From a virus, in IMG/VR virus record IMGVR_UViG_3300025133_000305, positions 1-37,558 of that record: DNA of 37,558 nt. One strand, 5' to 3'. The first letter of the stretch is position 1. Every line of letters begins with the position of its first letter. This document shows, piece after piece, positions 5,856 through 14,320 of this stretch. The notes under the pieces are model-generated. The model was not told where the DNA came from. It saw nothing but the letters and a program-made list of their open reading frames with translations, and made no database searches. Made by a program: the position numbers and the translations under genes.

Positions 5856-6671
5856 ATGAGACCAATGTCGGCCACCAGTAAACCCCTACTTGGACTCTTT
5901 GACGATATCCCAAACAGCGATTATCACGCTTCGGAGGGGGTCTCAAAATCTCAGCTTGACCTCTTTCGTCGAAGTCCATACCACTACTGGTCGGCCTTCG
6001 TTGACATGTCTGCTCCGCCAAGAAAGGAATCAGAGGCCATGAAGATGGGGACGCTGGTACATACAGCGGTACTTGAACCAGAGCTCTTGGACCTCGAGTA
6101 CATTGTCGGAGAATTTAAGGACAAACGCACAAAGGCATACAAGGAAGCGGTTAAGGAGGCAAAGTCGGAAGGCAGAATCCTTTTGACAACTCCCGAAATG
6201 GACCTAGCTTGCCGATGCCGTGATGCCGTCCATGCACACCCCTGGGCCTCATCCGTCCTCGAGAGTGGCAAAGCAGAGGTGTCAATGTTCGCCGTTGACG
6301 AGGTCACTGGAGAAAAGGTTCGCTCTAGGGTTGACTGGTTGACTCCGATGGGATTGATGGTTGACCTAAAGACGACGCAAGACGCGAGCCAGTGGGGCTT
6401 TGCGAAAAGTTGTCGCCAGTTTTCTTATTACCTACAAGCCGCGATGTATCTTGAGGTTGGTCGCCTCTGTGGCCTTGGGGAAGATTATGAATTTGTGTTT
6501 ATTGCTGTTGAGCGTCAGCACCCATATGGTGTTGCAGTTTATAAGCTCGATGTCGCCTCGATGGCGAACGGACACCAAACTTTTCGTGACTTATTGGACA
6601 GATACCATGAGTGTCGCGTTACTGATTTGTGGCCCTGCTACTCAGACGAACTAGAAATGTTGAGCCTGTAA
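5856..6671 (+). CDS. PD-(D/E)XK exonuclease (RecE/RecB-like)
   Basis: A 271-residue protein. The N-terminal SDYHASEGVSKSQLDLFRRS is typical of phage PD-(D/E)XK exonucleases of the RecE C-terminal/DUF3799 kind. The core follows: MGTLVHTAVLEPE (His motif), SRVDWLTP (Asp), MVDLKTT (the D-x-K pair), then QFSYYLQAAMYL with the QxxxY helix. It would degrade one strand from double-strand ends to give substrate for the RecT-like protein encoded immediately downstream (TAATG overlap). ATG at 5856 is used; ATG at 5865 is possible. Confidence 0.85.
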   Translation: MRPMSATSKPLLGLFDDIPNSDYHASEGVSKSQLDLFRRSPYHYWSAFVDMSAPPRKESEAMKMGTLVHTAVLEPELLDLEYIVGEFKDKRTKAYKEAVKEAKSEGRILLTTPEMDLACRCRDAVHAHPWASSVLESGKAEVSMFAVDEVTGEKVRSRVDWLTPMGLMVDLKTTQDASQWGFAKSCRQFSYYLQAAMYLEVGRLCGLGEDYEFVFIAVERQHPYGVAVYKLDVASMANGHQTFRDLLDRYHECRVTDLWPCYSDELEMLSL

Positions 6672-7276
6672 TGAACATAGACGAAAAAAAAGAACTTGCC
6701 AAAATCATCGCCACGTCGAGCATTATCCCAAAGGAGTTACGAGGGAAACCCTCCGACATCTTTGTCTTACTTGACCTTGCGGAATCCATTAACGAACCCT
6801 ATTGGAAAGTGATGAATGGGGTTGGGGTTGCAATGGGGCGTTTAGTTATAAAAGCGGAGTTCCAGATAGGTCGGGCAATGGAGTCCGGCCTATTCAAAGG
6901 GCCCTTCTTGTACGAGGAAAAGGAGGAGAAGGATAATATCCGAGTTCGGGTAAAGGCTGTTTGTTCCGCAACAGGCGAAACTATTCACGGGCCGTGGGTT
7001 GACCTAGCTTTAGCGAAAGCTGAGGGTTGGACGCGGAATTCCAAGTATCAGAATAAGCCGATGGCGCGGCACATGCTGAGGTTGCGTAGTGCAACATTCT
7101 TCATTCGTCTCCATTGCCCGCAAACAACATTTGGGGGAATCACACTCGAAGAGGCCCATGACGTTGGGCAAACAGAAACCCCGCCCCTAGACATTATTTC
7201 AGAAAAGGCTAAGGCTAAAGTTAAGGCCAAAGCCAAAAAACCCGTAAATGTGGTGGCAGAAAATGCGAAAGCCTAG
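6671..7276 (+). CDS. RecT-like single-strand annealing protein
   Basis: A 201-residue protein. IPKELRGKPSDIFVLLDLAESI resembles the start of RecT-family annealing proteins, and the C-terminal block KPMARHMLRLRSATFFIRLHCP followed by TFGGITLEEAHD matches the RecT region with W/K-P, ML-R-R-A and GI-EE positions. The tail is Lys/Ala-rich. It pairs with the exonuclease upstream as a RecE/RecT-type couple: strand resection, then annealing. The start overlaps the exonuclease stop (TAATG). An Erf-type annealing protein is the alternative. Confidence 0.75.
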   Translation: MNIDEKKELAKIIATSSIIPKELRGKPSDIFVLLDLAESINEPYWKVMNGVGVAMGRLVIKAEFQIGRAMESGLFKGPFLYEEKEEKDNIRVRVKAVCSATGETIHGPWVDLALAKAEGWTRNSKYQNKPMARHMLRLRSATFFIRLHCPQTTFGGITLEEAHDVGQTETPPLDIISEKAKAKVKAKAKKPVNVVAENAKA

Positions 7277-7514
7277 AGGTGGAACATACCGATTCTCCCA
7301 CGCGAAGTTACGCAAACTCGTTCGAGAAAGCGGCTTGTCGTTGCACTCTTTGCAAACGGACTTTTTTGGCAGAGGCCACCGCACGTCGCTAAACGATTAT
7401 CTTGAGGGCAAGCGCACGCCATCCCTTGAGGTGTTTATGGACCTTGCCGAACTTCTTTATGTTGACCCAGGCGAGGTGTCCAATAACTTCTTTGACCGTC
7501 GAACGAAAAAATGA
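7263..7514 (+). CDS. Small XRE/Cro-like DNA-binding protein
   Basis: An 83-residue basic protein. FSHAKLRKLVRESGLSLHSLQ then RGHRTSLNDYLEGKRTPSLEVFMDLAELLYVDPGEV is the classic layout of a lambda Cro/CI-type helix-turn-helix domain. ATG at 7263 is preferred; an ATG at 7248 would add five residues. It overlaps the RecT-like gene by 14 bases. It may regulate the lysis-lysogeny switch or late genes. Its position inside the recombination operon, rather than next to the control region, is unusual for a repressor. Confidence 0.7.
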   Translation: MRKPRGGTYRFSHAKLRKLVRESGLSLHSLQTDFFGRGHRTSLNDYLEGKRTPSLEVFMDLAELLYVDPGEVSNNFFDRRTKK

Positions 7515-8011
7515 AAACAATCTACGCTGGCATTGACCCTGGCAAAACAGGGAGTGTGGCCTTCTTGTCGTCTGACGGTACGCCCATTGGTGCAGTTGCG
7601 AAGATGCCTTGGCAGGGTGACCGACTGCTTGCAAGGGAGTTGTTCCACGCAATGGTGGCGATGGTTTCACAAGGCGAGTTGTTAAAGGTTACGGTAGAGA
7701 AGGTTCATAGTATGCCAGGGGACAAGAAACGGTTGCGCTCGATGTGGACGTTCGCCCAGGCGTATGGCGGGATATTGGCGGTAGTGGATATGCTCGAGTG
7801 TCCTGTCCAGTTTGTAGCGCCACAGACATGGAAAAAGAAGATGGTTGTGGATATAAATAAAACGGACAAGAAGGCGGCGAGTCTTGAGGTTGCGAGGAAT
7901 TTGTTTCCCTCGATGAGTAAAGCCCTCGAGAAAAAGTCTTCACATAATCTGGCAGAAGCCGCTCTTATTTGCGAGTTCGGTAGACGCCGTTTCATCACAG
8001 GAGACGCCTAA
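7511..8011 (+). CDS. RuvC-like Holliday junction resolvase
   Basis: A 166-residue protein. The N-terminus MKTIYAGIDPGKTGSVAF carries the first catalytic Asp (residue 9, DPG). VTVEKVHSM has the Glu on the second strand. MWTFAQAYGGI and VAPQTWKKKM are typical of phage RuvC proteins. The C-terminal helix HNLAEAALICEFGRR has Glu where many have Asp. It cuts branched DNA before packaging, in line with the recombination genes around it. It overlaps its neighbours by 4 bases and 1 base. Confidence 0.85.
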   Translation: MKTIYAGIDPGKTGSVAFLSSDGTPIGAVAKMPWQGDRLLARELFHAMVAMVSQGELLKVTVEKVHSMPGDKKRLRSMWTFAQAYGGILAVVDMLECPVQFVAPQTWKKKMVVDINKTDKKAASLEVARNLFPSMSKALEKKSSHNLAEAALICEFGRRRFITGDA

Positions 8012-8397
8012 TGGCAATCAACACAGTAACTATCGTGGGTAATCTGACCCGAAAGCCGGAGCTCAAGGATGGCCCATCCATCTCAATTTGCTCCTTCACA
8101 GTAGCCGTCAACATGCGCCAGAAAGTTGGAGATGCGTATGAGGATGTTGCTCACTTCATTGACTGCACAGCATTTAAGGCCAATGCCGATTTTTTGGCAA
8201 ACTACGCCGATAAGGGAAACCTGGTCGGGGTAACTGGGTCATTGAATCAAGAGCGTTGGGAGAACCAGAACGGCCAGAAGCGGTCAAAGCTTGTTGTTCG
8301 TGCGGATAATGTAAAGCTTTACACTAGAAAGGCGGACGCGGATAAAACCCCCGATGTTCAACAGTCGTTGGACGGGATTGAAGCGGCCCCATTCTAG
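8011..8397 (+). CDS. ssb: Single-stranded DNA-binding protein
   Basis: A 128-residue OB-fold protein. MAINTVTIVGNLTRKPELK ... FTVAVNMRQK ... HFIDCTAFKANADFLANYADKGNLVGVTGSLNQERWENQNGQKRSKLVVRADNV follows bacterial SSB almost motif for motif. The tail is short and ends DGIEAAPF, a weaker version of the acidic SSB tip that recruits partner proteins. It is the last gene of the replication operon; a terminator-like hairpin follows. Confidence 0.92.
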   Translation: MAINTVTIVGNLTRKPELKDGPSISICSFTVAVNMRQKVGDAYEDVAHFIDCTAFKANADFLANYADKGNLVGVTGSLNQERWENQNGQKRSKLVVRADNVKLYTRKADADKTPDVQQSLDGIEAAPF

Positions 8398-8420
8398 TTT
8401 TGTTTTTGTTTTTTGTTTTG

Positions 8421-8451
8421 CCCTCCTGAGCCTCGGTTTGGGGGGGTTTTT
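8421..8451 (+). terminator. Rho-independent terminator after ssb
   Basis: CCCTCC (8421-8426) can pair with GGGGGG (8441-8446) with one G-U pair and a 14-base loop, followed at once by TTTTT. It lies 24 bases after the ssb stop and ends the early rightward operon. Confidence 0.5.
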
Positions 8452-8479
8452 AAAATTGGCGGGAAGATTGATTATTTCC

Positions 8480-8507
8480 ATAACATGTACTCCCAGGTAG
8501 GGTTATG
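8480..8507. promoter_or_regulatory. Inverted repeat before the late genes
   Basis: CATAAC near 8480-8485 is repeated inverted as GTTATG near 8502-8507, in the roughly 75-base gap between the terminator and the first late gene. A late promoter is expected here, but I find no good -35/-10 pair. The CATAA core recalls the GACATAA half-site of the leftward elements. Weak evidence. Confidence 0.25.
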
Positions 8508-8525
8508 TATGTGTAGAGTTTTTCG

Positions 8526-8729
8526 GTGGTGAACAAAAGTCTTGGACAGCGTGACCCAGAAGAGTGGCCTAACATTACAGAAGCCTTGCTAAAAGTGTTG
8601 CAAGAGCGTTTTCCTGAAAAGTGCATTCGGTCTGGTGAATCCCTAGAAGAGGCGCATCGCTACGCGGGGAAGGTAGAGCTTATACAGTTCCTCAAACAAG
8701 TAAGACAGTTACAAAGAGAGAGAAAATAA
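8526..8729 (+). CDS. Small protein at the head of the late operon
   Basis: A 67-residue helical, charged protein (DPEEWPNITEALLKVLQERF ... GKVELIQFLKQVRQL). Two tandem GTG codons (8526, 8529) are the only plausible starts, with no clear Shine-Dalgarno. The next gene's ATG follows the stop directly. Similar short proteins are found before structural genes in some podoviruses, but I cannot name a family. It may be a structural accessory or a chaperone. Confidence 0.55.
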   Translation: MVNKSLGQRDPEEWPNITEALLKVLQERFPEKCIRSGESLEEAHRYAGKVELIQFLKQVRQLQRERK

Positions 8730-10214
8730 ATGACGTACGGAGACAACGAGCACGGGAATCACCCACCACTCAATAACCCAAGGGGAAGACCAACGAGAAT
8801 TGGGTCCACCAAAGACATGGACATTTTTCTTTACAGCCACGTGGGCTACGGGCAGTATGGCATTGAGCAGTTTGACGCTAGTGAGTACGAGTCTATTCAA
8901 GCAGTCACCTGGAACTGGCGGTATAAGTACGGCACCATGTGGCTTACCTCCGCCCCTGGCTCAAACGACGATTGGTTCACTGCGTGGTATCGTACGCCGG
9001 GGACAAACTCTGCTTCAAGCACATCTGGCGCTGAAGGGACTCTCGGTACCAAATACGCCCACCACTTTAGGCAAAAGGACAATGCCGCTCGTGTAATGGG
9101 CAACATCTCCAACTCCCCCGCAACCATCTATGACAGAAGCGTCATTTGGCAAACGGCTACCTACAAGGACATGGAGAACGAATATACTGGGATGACAGGG
9201 CACACTGGAAATAGTACGACCATCCCCATGCGTGCAGACGCTGAAGGTGACATTATTCTTAGTGATGTCCCTGCCGACGGCGCAACGGTTACGATTACTG
9301 ACAATGCGTCCTCTGCCATTACTTATGAGTTTTACGCCTCTGACCCCTCAAACGCCAACACATGGGTTGACACGTCTGGGGGAACTGTGGCCGCAGTTAG
9401 AACGGAACTCGTAACAGCAATTGAGAGTCAAAAAGGCTCTTGCAACATTAGGGCTTATGAGTGCCCAAGGGAGTACAATACTGGTCGGGTATGGCTGTTT
9501 GCTAGCACAAATTCGCAAGAAGAGGGGAATGTAGCCATTACAAAAGCTTCTGATACAGGGAACAAGATTACTATTGTTGGCATGATGGGCGGAGCGCCTT
9601 CGGCCTACCTTAACCACACTTCCAATTACGGAAGTTACCATTATGGTACGAGTTGGATGTCCTCTCAACGAGGGGGGATTATTCTACAATCTACTGGAGT
9701 GCCCTGTGGCGGCACGAGTGGTGACTTAGTGAAGTTTGGTCACAGCAACAGCAGTACAAACAAGGACGGCTGGGGGCACAATGGAATGAGCTGTTCCAAT
9801 ACATACGGCGACCACAGTAGCGTTTTTTCTAAGTCCTTTTGTTGTAGCACATGGGCTATAGAAGCAGGGAATGGCTACTGGTGCTACCCATCCGGCAAAG
9901 GAGTAACGGACCCCCTCGACCCCCTCGGCAAATATGCACGGGGCCAATACGGCATTAACTCTCACAATCACTTCTTCCGTGCCCATACAGGCTCACAAAC
10001 AAACGCCACTCCGTTCGCACAGAACGAAACGAGCTACTCGGCGAACTCCGGCGTAACCTCTTATCGTGGACAGTCCCTTTTTGTTAAAGACCCTGGCGTT
10101 GCGTTTAGAGTCCGATTAACCGAACAACAAGGCACCCAAGGGCAAGAGCCAAGCGCATCCAACCCACCCTGCACCCTTAGCCTAATGCTGTATTGTAAGA
10201 AAAGGAGAAAATAG
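8730..10214 (+). CDS. Gly/Ser/Thr/Asn-rich virion surface protein candidate
   Basis: A 494-residue protein, low in Lys/Arg and rich in Gly, Ser, Thr, Asn and aromatic residues, as in phage fibre or head-decoration proteins. Residues about 168-290 form a beta module (GDIILSDVPADGATVTITD ... VAITKASDTGNKITIVGMMGG) that resembles a repeated module in phage structural proteins: TVTI-D, later GN-AIT and GM-GG. Cysteines cluster at CCSTW. It is first among the large late genes, before the portal. No T7 gp17-type tail fibre is present elsewhere, so it may bind the receptor. Head fibre is the alternative. Confidence 0.5.
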   Translation: MTYGDNEHGNHPPLNNPRGRPTRIGSTKDMDIFLYSHVGYGQYGIEQFDASEYESIQAVTWNWRYKYGTMWLTSAPGSNDDWFTAWYRTPGTNSASSTSGAEGTLGTKYAHHFRQKDNAARVMGNISNSPATIYDRSVIWQTATYKDMENEYTGMTGHTGNSTTIPMRADAEGDIILSDVPADGATVTITDNASSAITYEFYASDPSNANTWVDTSGGTVAAVRTELVTAIESQKGSCNIRAYECPREYNTGRVWLFASTNSQEEGNVAITKASDTGNKITIVGMMGGAPSAYLNHTSNYGSYHYGTSWMSSQRGGIILQSTGVPCGGTSGDLVKFGHSNSSTNKDGWGHNGMSCSNTYGDHSSVFSKSFCCSTWAIEAGNGYWCYPSGKGVTDPLDPLGKYARGQYGINSHNHFFRAHTGSQTNATPFAQNETSYSANSGVTSYRGQSLFVKDPGVAFRVRLTEQQGTQGQEPSASNPPCTLSLMLYCKKRRK

Positions 10215-10625
10215 ATGGCAATAATCCAACCAACAACGTCCACCATCGACCCGGAACCGGAAACGCTCGATAGTTTTGGCACAGATGACATTGACGTCAG
10301 CGCCGCCGGCGCTGACCAATACGAGTTACAGGCGCCGATTTATCGGGCTTATGAAATGCTCACATACGAGCTAGACACTGGTGACACCACCCCCTACATC
10401 AGCACTCATAAAGCGTCGCTTGTTTATGCCGTTTGTACTGCCGCCTGTAACTGGGAAGTTCCGAATGCGGACGAAACTCTTGAACGCCAGTTTGATGCTA
10501 CGGGTCTTGCTCAGAACCCTAGTGCTACCAAGTGCGGGATAATCCCAGGCGTTCTGATGCCGATGAAGGTCCGCCTTATCAGCGGTTCAGACTCGAATAC
10601 GGTTACTGTTTACGTTATTCGTTGA
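10215..10625 (+). CDS. Small structural protein candidate
   Basis: A 136-residue acidic protein with no membrane segment. Its middle, YRAYEMLTYELDTGDTTPYISTHKA, and the beta-rich end MPMKVRLISGSDSNTVTVYVIR suggest a compact beta domain. It starts directly after the surface protein's stop. By position it is a virion or decoration protein. The family is not recognised. Confidence 0.5.
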   Translation: MAIIQPTTSTIDPEPETLDSFGTDDIDVSAAGADQYELQAPIYRAYEMLTYELDTGDTTPYISTHKASLVYAVCTAACNWEVPNADETLERQFDATGLAQNPSATKCGIIPGVLMPMKVRLISGSDSNTVTVYVIR

Positions 10626-10626
10626 G

Positions 10627-10830
10627 ATGTGTTTGTTTAGTAGTCCCAAAATACCTGAAACTCCAGGCCCTCCTGCCAAAGCGCCTTTGCCGCCGGAGGA
10701 GTTGGTCCAGCGAGTTAAACGGAAGAAGGGGAAGTTGGCAAGCCTACCGCGCTCTGGGTTTAGTCTTCGGATACCAAGGAGCTCTACTCTAGGTTCAGGC
10801 GGGGGGGATGGCAGTGGCCTTGGCTACTAA
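10627..10830 (+). CDS. Proline-rich small protein before the portal
   Basis: A 67-residue protein, MCLFSSPKIPETPGPPAKAPLPPEE, then a basic part (RVKRKKGKLASLPRS) and a Gly-rich end. Proteins with this MC-x-F...P-rich start directly before the portal gene are common in T7-like and related podoviruses, with unknown function. It overlaps the portal gene by 23 bases in another frame. The start MCLF is also found in the gp14-like protein at 18335. Confidence 0.6.
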   Translation: MCLFSSPKIPETPGPPAKAPLPPEELVQRVKRKKGKLASLPRSGFSLRIPRSSTLGSGGGDGSGLGY

Positions 10831-12367
10831 CCGCGTTAGCGCCGGAAGTCTGTATAGTAAATTAGAGACTGACCGTTGGCATTACATTGAGCGGGGGCGC
10901 GAAGCCGCCGCCCTAACTATCCCACACTTGTTGCCACGAGAGGGTGCCGGTTCTTCTACGGAACTGGAGGCCCCGTTCCAGGGGATGGGGGCCAGAGGAG
11001 TTAACTCGTTAGCGAGTTCTCTGTTATTGGCTCTACTTCCACCGAACAGTCCTTTCTTCCGTTTAAAGGTTGACCCGAAGGTGTACAACGAGATTGCAGA
11101 GCTGGACTCTGCAAAAGCCGAGATAGACCTTGCTCTTGGCAACATGGAGCAAACGATTTTATCTGAGATTGAGCGGCGAAGTCTTCGGACCGCTCTATAC
11201 GGCGCAATCCGGCAGTTAATCGTTACAGGGAACACTCTTATCCAGTATTTACCTGAAGGGGGTATGAAGGTTTTTCGATTAGATTCTTACGTTGTGAAGA
11301 GAGCCCCGAATGGTTCTCCAAAGTGCATAATTATTAAGAGTCGTGTTCCTGGCGAAGAGCTTCCTAACGAGATTCGAGAGACTGCTCAACCTTCACCTGG
11401 TGAGGACGACATCTTCGACTTGTACACATCGGTGTACTTTTCAGAAGGGAAGTGTGCGATATCACAAGAAGTTGGTGGGGTAGAGGTTCCTGATTCATAC
11501 CAGGAGATGCCGGAGGAGCGTTGTCCATACTTGGCTCTACGGTTTAATCGTGTGGACGGCGAGCACTATGGCAGAAGTCATGTCGAGGAATATTTAGGTG
11601 AGCTTCAGAGTCTTGAGACTCTTCAGCAGTCTATTGTTTATGGTTCAGCGGCGGCGGCCAAGGTTCTCTTTTTAGTTAACCCAACGGGTTTGACTCGTGT
11701 TAGGACTCTGTCAGAAGCTCCGAACATGGCGGTGCGGGAAGGATTGGCGAGTGATGTGAGCGTCATGCAAGTTGGCAAGAACTCTGACTTTGCGGCGGCA
11801 TACCAAACAATTTCGGGTATCACGGACCGTTTGAGTAATGCGTTCCTCCTAGCTGAGGGGAGTATCCGTAATGCGGAGCGGGTTACTGCGGCAGAGATTC
11901 GTTTAATCGGCGACAACTTAGAGCGCCAGCTTGGTGGAACATATAGCCTCCTTTCTCAGGAGCTCCAGCTTCCGATTGTTGCTCTAGTGATGGACCAAAT
12001 GCAACGCTCAGGGTCATTGCCGGCATTACCAGGCGATTCGATTACTGCTGTTATAACAACTGGCGTCCAGGCCCTTGGTCGTTCCACCGATTCGATTAAG
12101 CTCGACGGGTTTATGGCGGCGGCTATCCAACAGCTCGGTCCCGATGTTCTTGCCAGATACTTAAATGTTGGCGAGTGGTTTACACGCAAAGCGGCGGCTC
12201 TTGGCATCGACCCGAAAGGTCTCGTCAAGACGGAAAAAGAAATCCAGATGGAGCAACAGGCGGCCCAACAACAGCAGTTGGCCATGCAAGCTAACAGCGC
12301 GGCGATTGACACTGCCTCGAATGTTATCCAAACCCAACAACCCCAACCCCAAGTAGAAAATGTCTGA
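10808..12367 (+). CDS. Portal (head-tail connector) protein, T7 gp8-like
   Basis: A 519-residue protein, close to T7 gp8 (536). SLYSKLETDRWHYIERGREAAALTIPHLLP and QGMGARGVNSLASSLLLALLPPNSPFFRLKV are the standard N-terminal signature of T7-like portals. VTAAEIRLIGDNLERQLGG appears in the C-terminal third. The Gln-rich tail (EQQAAQQQQLAMQ) is typical. It forms the ring through which DNA enters and leaves the head. It overlaps the scaffold start by 8 bases. Confidence 0.95.
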   Translation: MAVALATNRVSAGSLYSKLETDRWHYIERGREAAALTIPHLLPREGAGSSTELEAPFQGMGARGVNSLASSLLLALLPPNSPFFRLKVDPKVYNEIAELDSAKAEIDLALGNMEQTILSEIERRSLRTALYGAIRQLIVTGNTLIQYLPEGGMKVFRLDSYVVKRAPNGSPKCIIIKSRVPGEELPNEIRETAQPSPGEDDIFDLYTSVYFSEGKCAISQEVGGVEVPDSYQEMPEERCPYLALRFNRVDGEHYGRSHVEEYLGELQSLETLQQSIVYGSAAAAKVLFLVNPTGLTRVRTLSEAPNMAVREGLASDVSVMQVGKNSDFAAAYQTISGITDRLSNAFLLAEGSIRNAERVTAAEIRLIGDNLERQLGGTYSLLSQELQLPIVALVMDQMQRSGSLPALPGDSITAVITTGVQALGRSTDSIKLDGFMAAAIQQLGPDVLARYLNVGEWFTRKAAALGIDPKGLVKTEKEIQMEQQAAQQQQLAMQANSAAIDTASNVIQTQQPQPQVENV

Positions 12368-13145
12368 TAACGATACACAAATAAACTTAGACGAATCACC
12401 CAAGCCCACGCTCGAGGAGCAAGCGGCGCAGATGGCGAAAGAGTCTGGCGACCAGGTTGAGACTTCGGGGCGACCCGAGTGGCTCCCTGAAAAGTTCGAC
12501 AACCCTGAGTCTATGGCGGAGGCATACAGTAATTTAGAAAAGAAGATGGGTGCCGGTGAGCACTTAAGCGGAGAGTTAAAGATTGAGAAGGCGGACGGTT
12601 CCGCAGATGGAGAGGGTGCCGAAGGTGCCGATGCTCCTATAACGATGGAAGACTTGAAGTCTTATGGAGAGGAGTGGGCATCTAACAACGGAAGCCTAAA
12701 AGAAGAGAGTTACGATGCTCTCGAACAGCGCGGTATTACTAGGGACGTAGTACAGGCGTTTGTCCAAGCACAACTGTCTCAGACTCAGGCCGAGCACGCA
12801 CGCTCTATGGCTGAAGCTGGGATAGACACAGATGCTTGGCGGGAAATGTCGGTTTGGGCAAGCACAAACTGGTCTGAGGACCAGCAGAATGCTTGGAACG
12901 AACTTGCGGCAAATCCCAATCCGTTAAGTCGAAAGTTGGCTTTAGACCACCTAAAAAACGCCTACTCCTCTGCTCGAGGGCAGAGTTCTAGGTTGATTGA
13001 TGGTGAAGCGGCCCCCCAGGGGATGCGGCCATTTCGTTCGACGGCGGAAATGATGGAGCAGATGAAGGACCCTAGATACGACAAAGACGAAGCGTTTCGT
13101 AAAGAAGTCGATTACAGGATTCAACTCGGCCTCAACAGCCAATGA
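12360..13145 (+). CDS. Capsid assembly scaffolding protein
   Basis: A 261-residue, very acidic, helical protein. The N-terminal part has RPEWLPEKFDNPESMAEAYSNLEKKMG, the hallmark of T7-like scaffolds, and the middle TMEDLKSYGEEWASNNG resembles the family. The end (MRPFRSTAEMMEQMKDPRYDKDEAFRKEV) is the usual coat-binding region. It directs assembly of the capsid protein encoded next and is lost from mature heads. Confidence 0.92.
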   Translation: MSDNDTQINLDESPKPTLEEQAAQMAKESGDQVETSGRPEWLPEKFDNPESMAEAYSNLEKKMGAGEHLSGELKIEKADGSADGEGAEGADAPITMEDLKSYGEEWASNNGSLKEESYDALEQRGITRDVVQAFVQAQLSQTQAEHARSMAEAGIDTDAWREMSVWASTNWSEDQQNAWNELAANPNPLSRKLALDHLKNAYSSARGQSSRLIDGEAAPQGMRPFRSTAEMMEQMKDPRYDKDEAFRKEVDYRIQLGLNSQ

Positions 13146-13189
13146 TAGACGCGATTGGCCCGTATACTCGGACAACCTTTGGGGTCTAG

Positions 13190-13234
13190 AAGAACTTTAA
13201 CTTAACCAACAATTCATTAAGTTCTTTTAGGAGG
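13190..13234 (+). promoter_or_regulatory. Leader dyad and strong ribosome binding site of the capsid gene
   Basis: AAGAACTT (13190-13197) and its complement AAGTTCTT (13219-13226) form an 8-bp stem with a 21-base A/T-rich loop, ending just before AGGAGG (13229-13234), which lies 7 bases before the ATG. The stem may stabilise the messenger or mark a processing site. No sigma-70 promoter is evident in the 96-base gap. Confidence 0.45.
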
Positions 13235-13241
13235 AACTACC

Positions 13242-14306
13242 ATGACCGACGCAAGTAAACTTGCTTTTCTTGGTCAAAACAACGGAGATGGAACTTTTGA
13301 CACCACATACGGTGACCAAAACGAACTCTTCAAGTCTGTTTTTGCCGGCCTTGTAACTCGTGCATACGAGCAACAACGCAAACTTTTTCCACTGATTACT
13401 TCCCGCACCGTTCGTAATGCTCGGGGCGTTAACTTCCCCCTCATGGGTGGCGCATCTGCGAGTTTCCATACTCCAGGCGAATCAATTATCTCATCGGCTG
13501 ACGCCGCTGGCACCGACTACTTGTCTAACATTAAGGTGGCGAACAAAGAGGTCAAGTTGAACGACCTCCTGATTGCTTCTTGTATGACGGACAAGCTCGA
13601 CGAGCTAAAGAACGAGTTTGATGCTCGTGCTGACCTCGCCGCAGAGTTAGGTCGGGTTCTAGCTGACAAAGAGGATGAGCTGATTTTCCGTGCGCTTTAC
13701 GCATCGTCAGTACGTCAAACTGAGGGCGAGGGCGTCCTTTACACGGGCGAACCTGAGGAAGGTGGAGTCGTTGAACTTGAGCTGTACGGCTCTGGTGGTA
13801 CAACTCCTCTGGCCTTTGACACTGTCGCTAGCAACCTTCTTGACGGATTGTTTGCCGCCGCCAGTCGCTTGGACCAAAGGAATGTCCCAGAGAATGACAG
13901 ATACTTTGTTATTGACCCAAAGTGGTTCCATTACCTCTCAGGTAACACAACGGTTCTTAACCGTGACTGGGGCGGCTCTGGCGCTTTGGCAGACAACAAG
14001 GTGTTCCGCGTAGCGGGATTCGATGTTATTAAGTCGGCTAACGTTCCTGATACCAATATTTCCAATGAGGCTGGTGAAAATTCCGGCACTCACGGGGACT
14101 TCGAGCACGACGACGGTGCCATTAACCTCATGGGGATGTGTTTCCATAAGGGAGCCGCCGCATGTGCTAAGGCTATGGATGTCGGAGTGGAGACTTCTTG
14201 GATGCCAGAATACCAAGGCCACCTTTTGGCGGCTAAGGTTGCGGCAGGTTACGACAGTCTACGCACAGAGGGCGCGGTTGCCATCTCAGGTGTTCAAACC
14301 TCGTAG
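13242..14306 (+). CDS. Major capsid protein, T7 gp10-like
   Basis: A 354-residue protein, close to T7 gp10A (345). NELFKSVFAGLVTRAYEQQRKLFPLITSRTVRNARGVNFPLMG and YFVIDPKWFHYLSGNTTVLNRDWGGSGALADNKVFRVAGFDV are diagnostic for T7-like capsid proteins of the HK97 fold. It has the strongest ribosome binding site in the window (AGGAGG), as expected for the most abundant virion protein. A stable GC hairpin follows the gene. I see no frameshifted longer form. Confidence 0.95.
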   Translation: MTDASKLAFLGQNNGDGTFDTTYGDQNELFKSVFAGLVTRAYEQQRKLFPLITSRTVRNARGVNFPLMGGASASFHTPGESIISSADAAGTDYLSNIKVANKEVKLNDLLIASCMTDKLDELKNEFDARADLAAELGRVLADKEDELIFRALYASSVRQTEGEGVLYTGEPEEGGVVELELYGSGGTTPLAFDTVASNLLDGLFAAASRLDQRNVPENDRYFVIDPKWFHYLSGNTTVLNRDWGGSGALADNKVFRVAGFDVIKSANVPDTNISNEAGENSGTHGDFEHDDGAINLMGMCFHKGAAACAKAMDVGVETSWMPEYQGHLLAAKVAAGYDSLRTEGAVAISGVQTS

Positions 14307-14320
14307 ATAATACTTTTTGT

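Noticed and set aside
9726-9986. An 86-codon frame on the opposite strand of the surface protein gene
   Set aside because: An antisense shadow with no ribosome site or recognisable domain; similar frames opposite the tail and ejection genes were rejected for the same reason.
8730-10214. Possible diversity-generating retroelement target
   Set aside because: No reverse transcriptase and no template repeat are found in the window.
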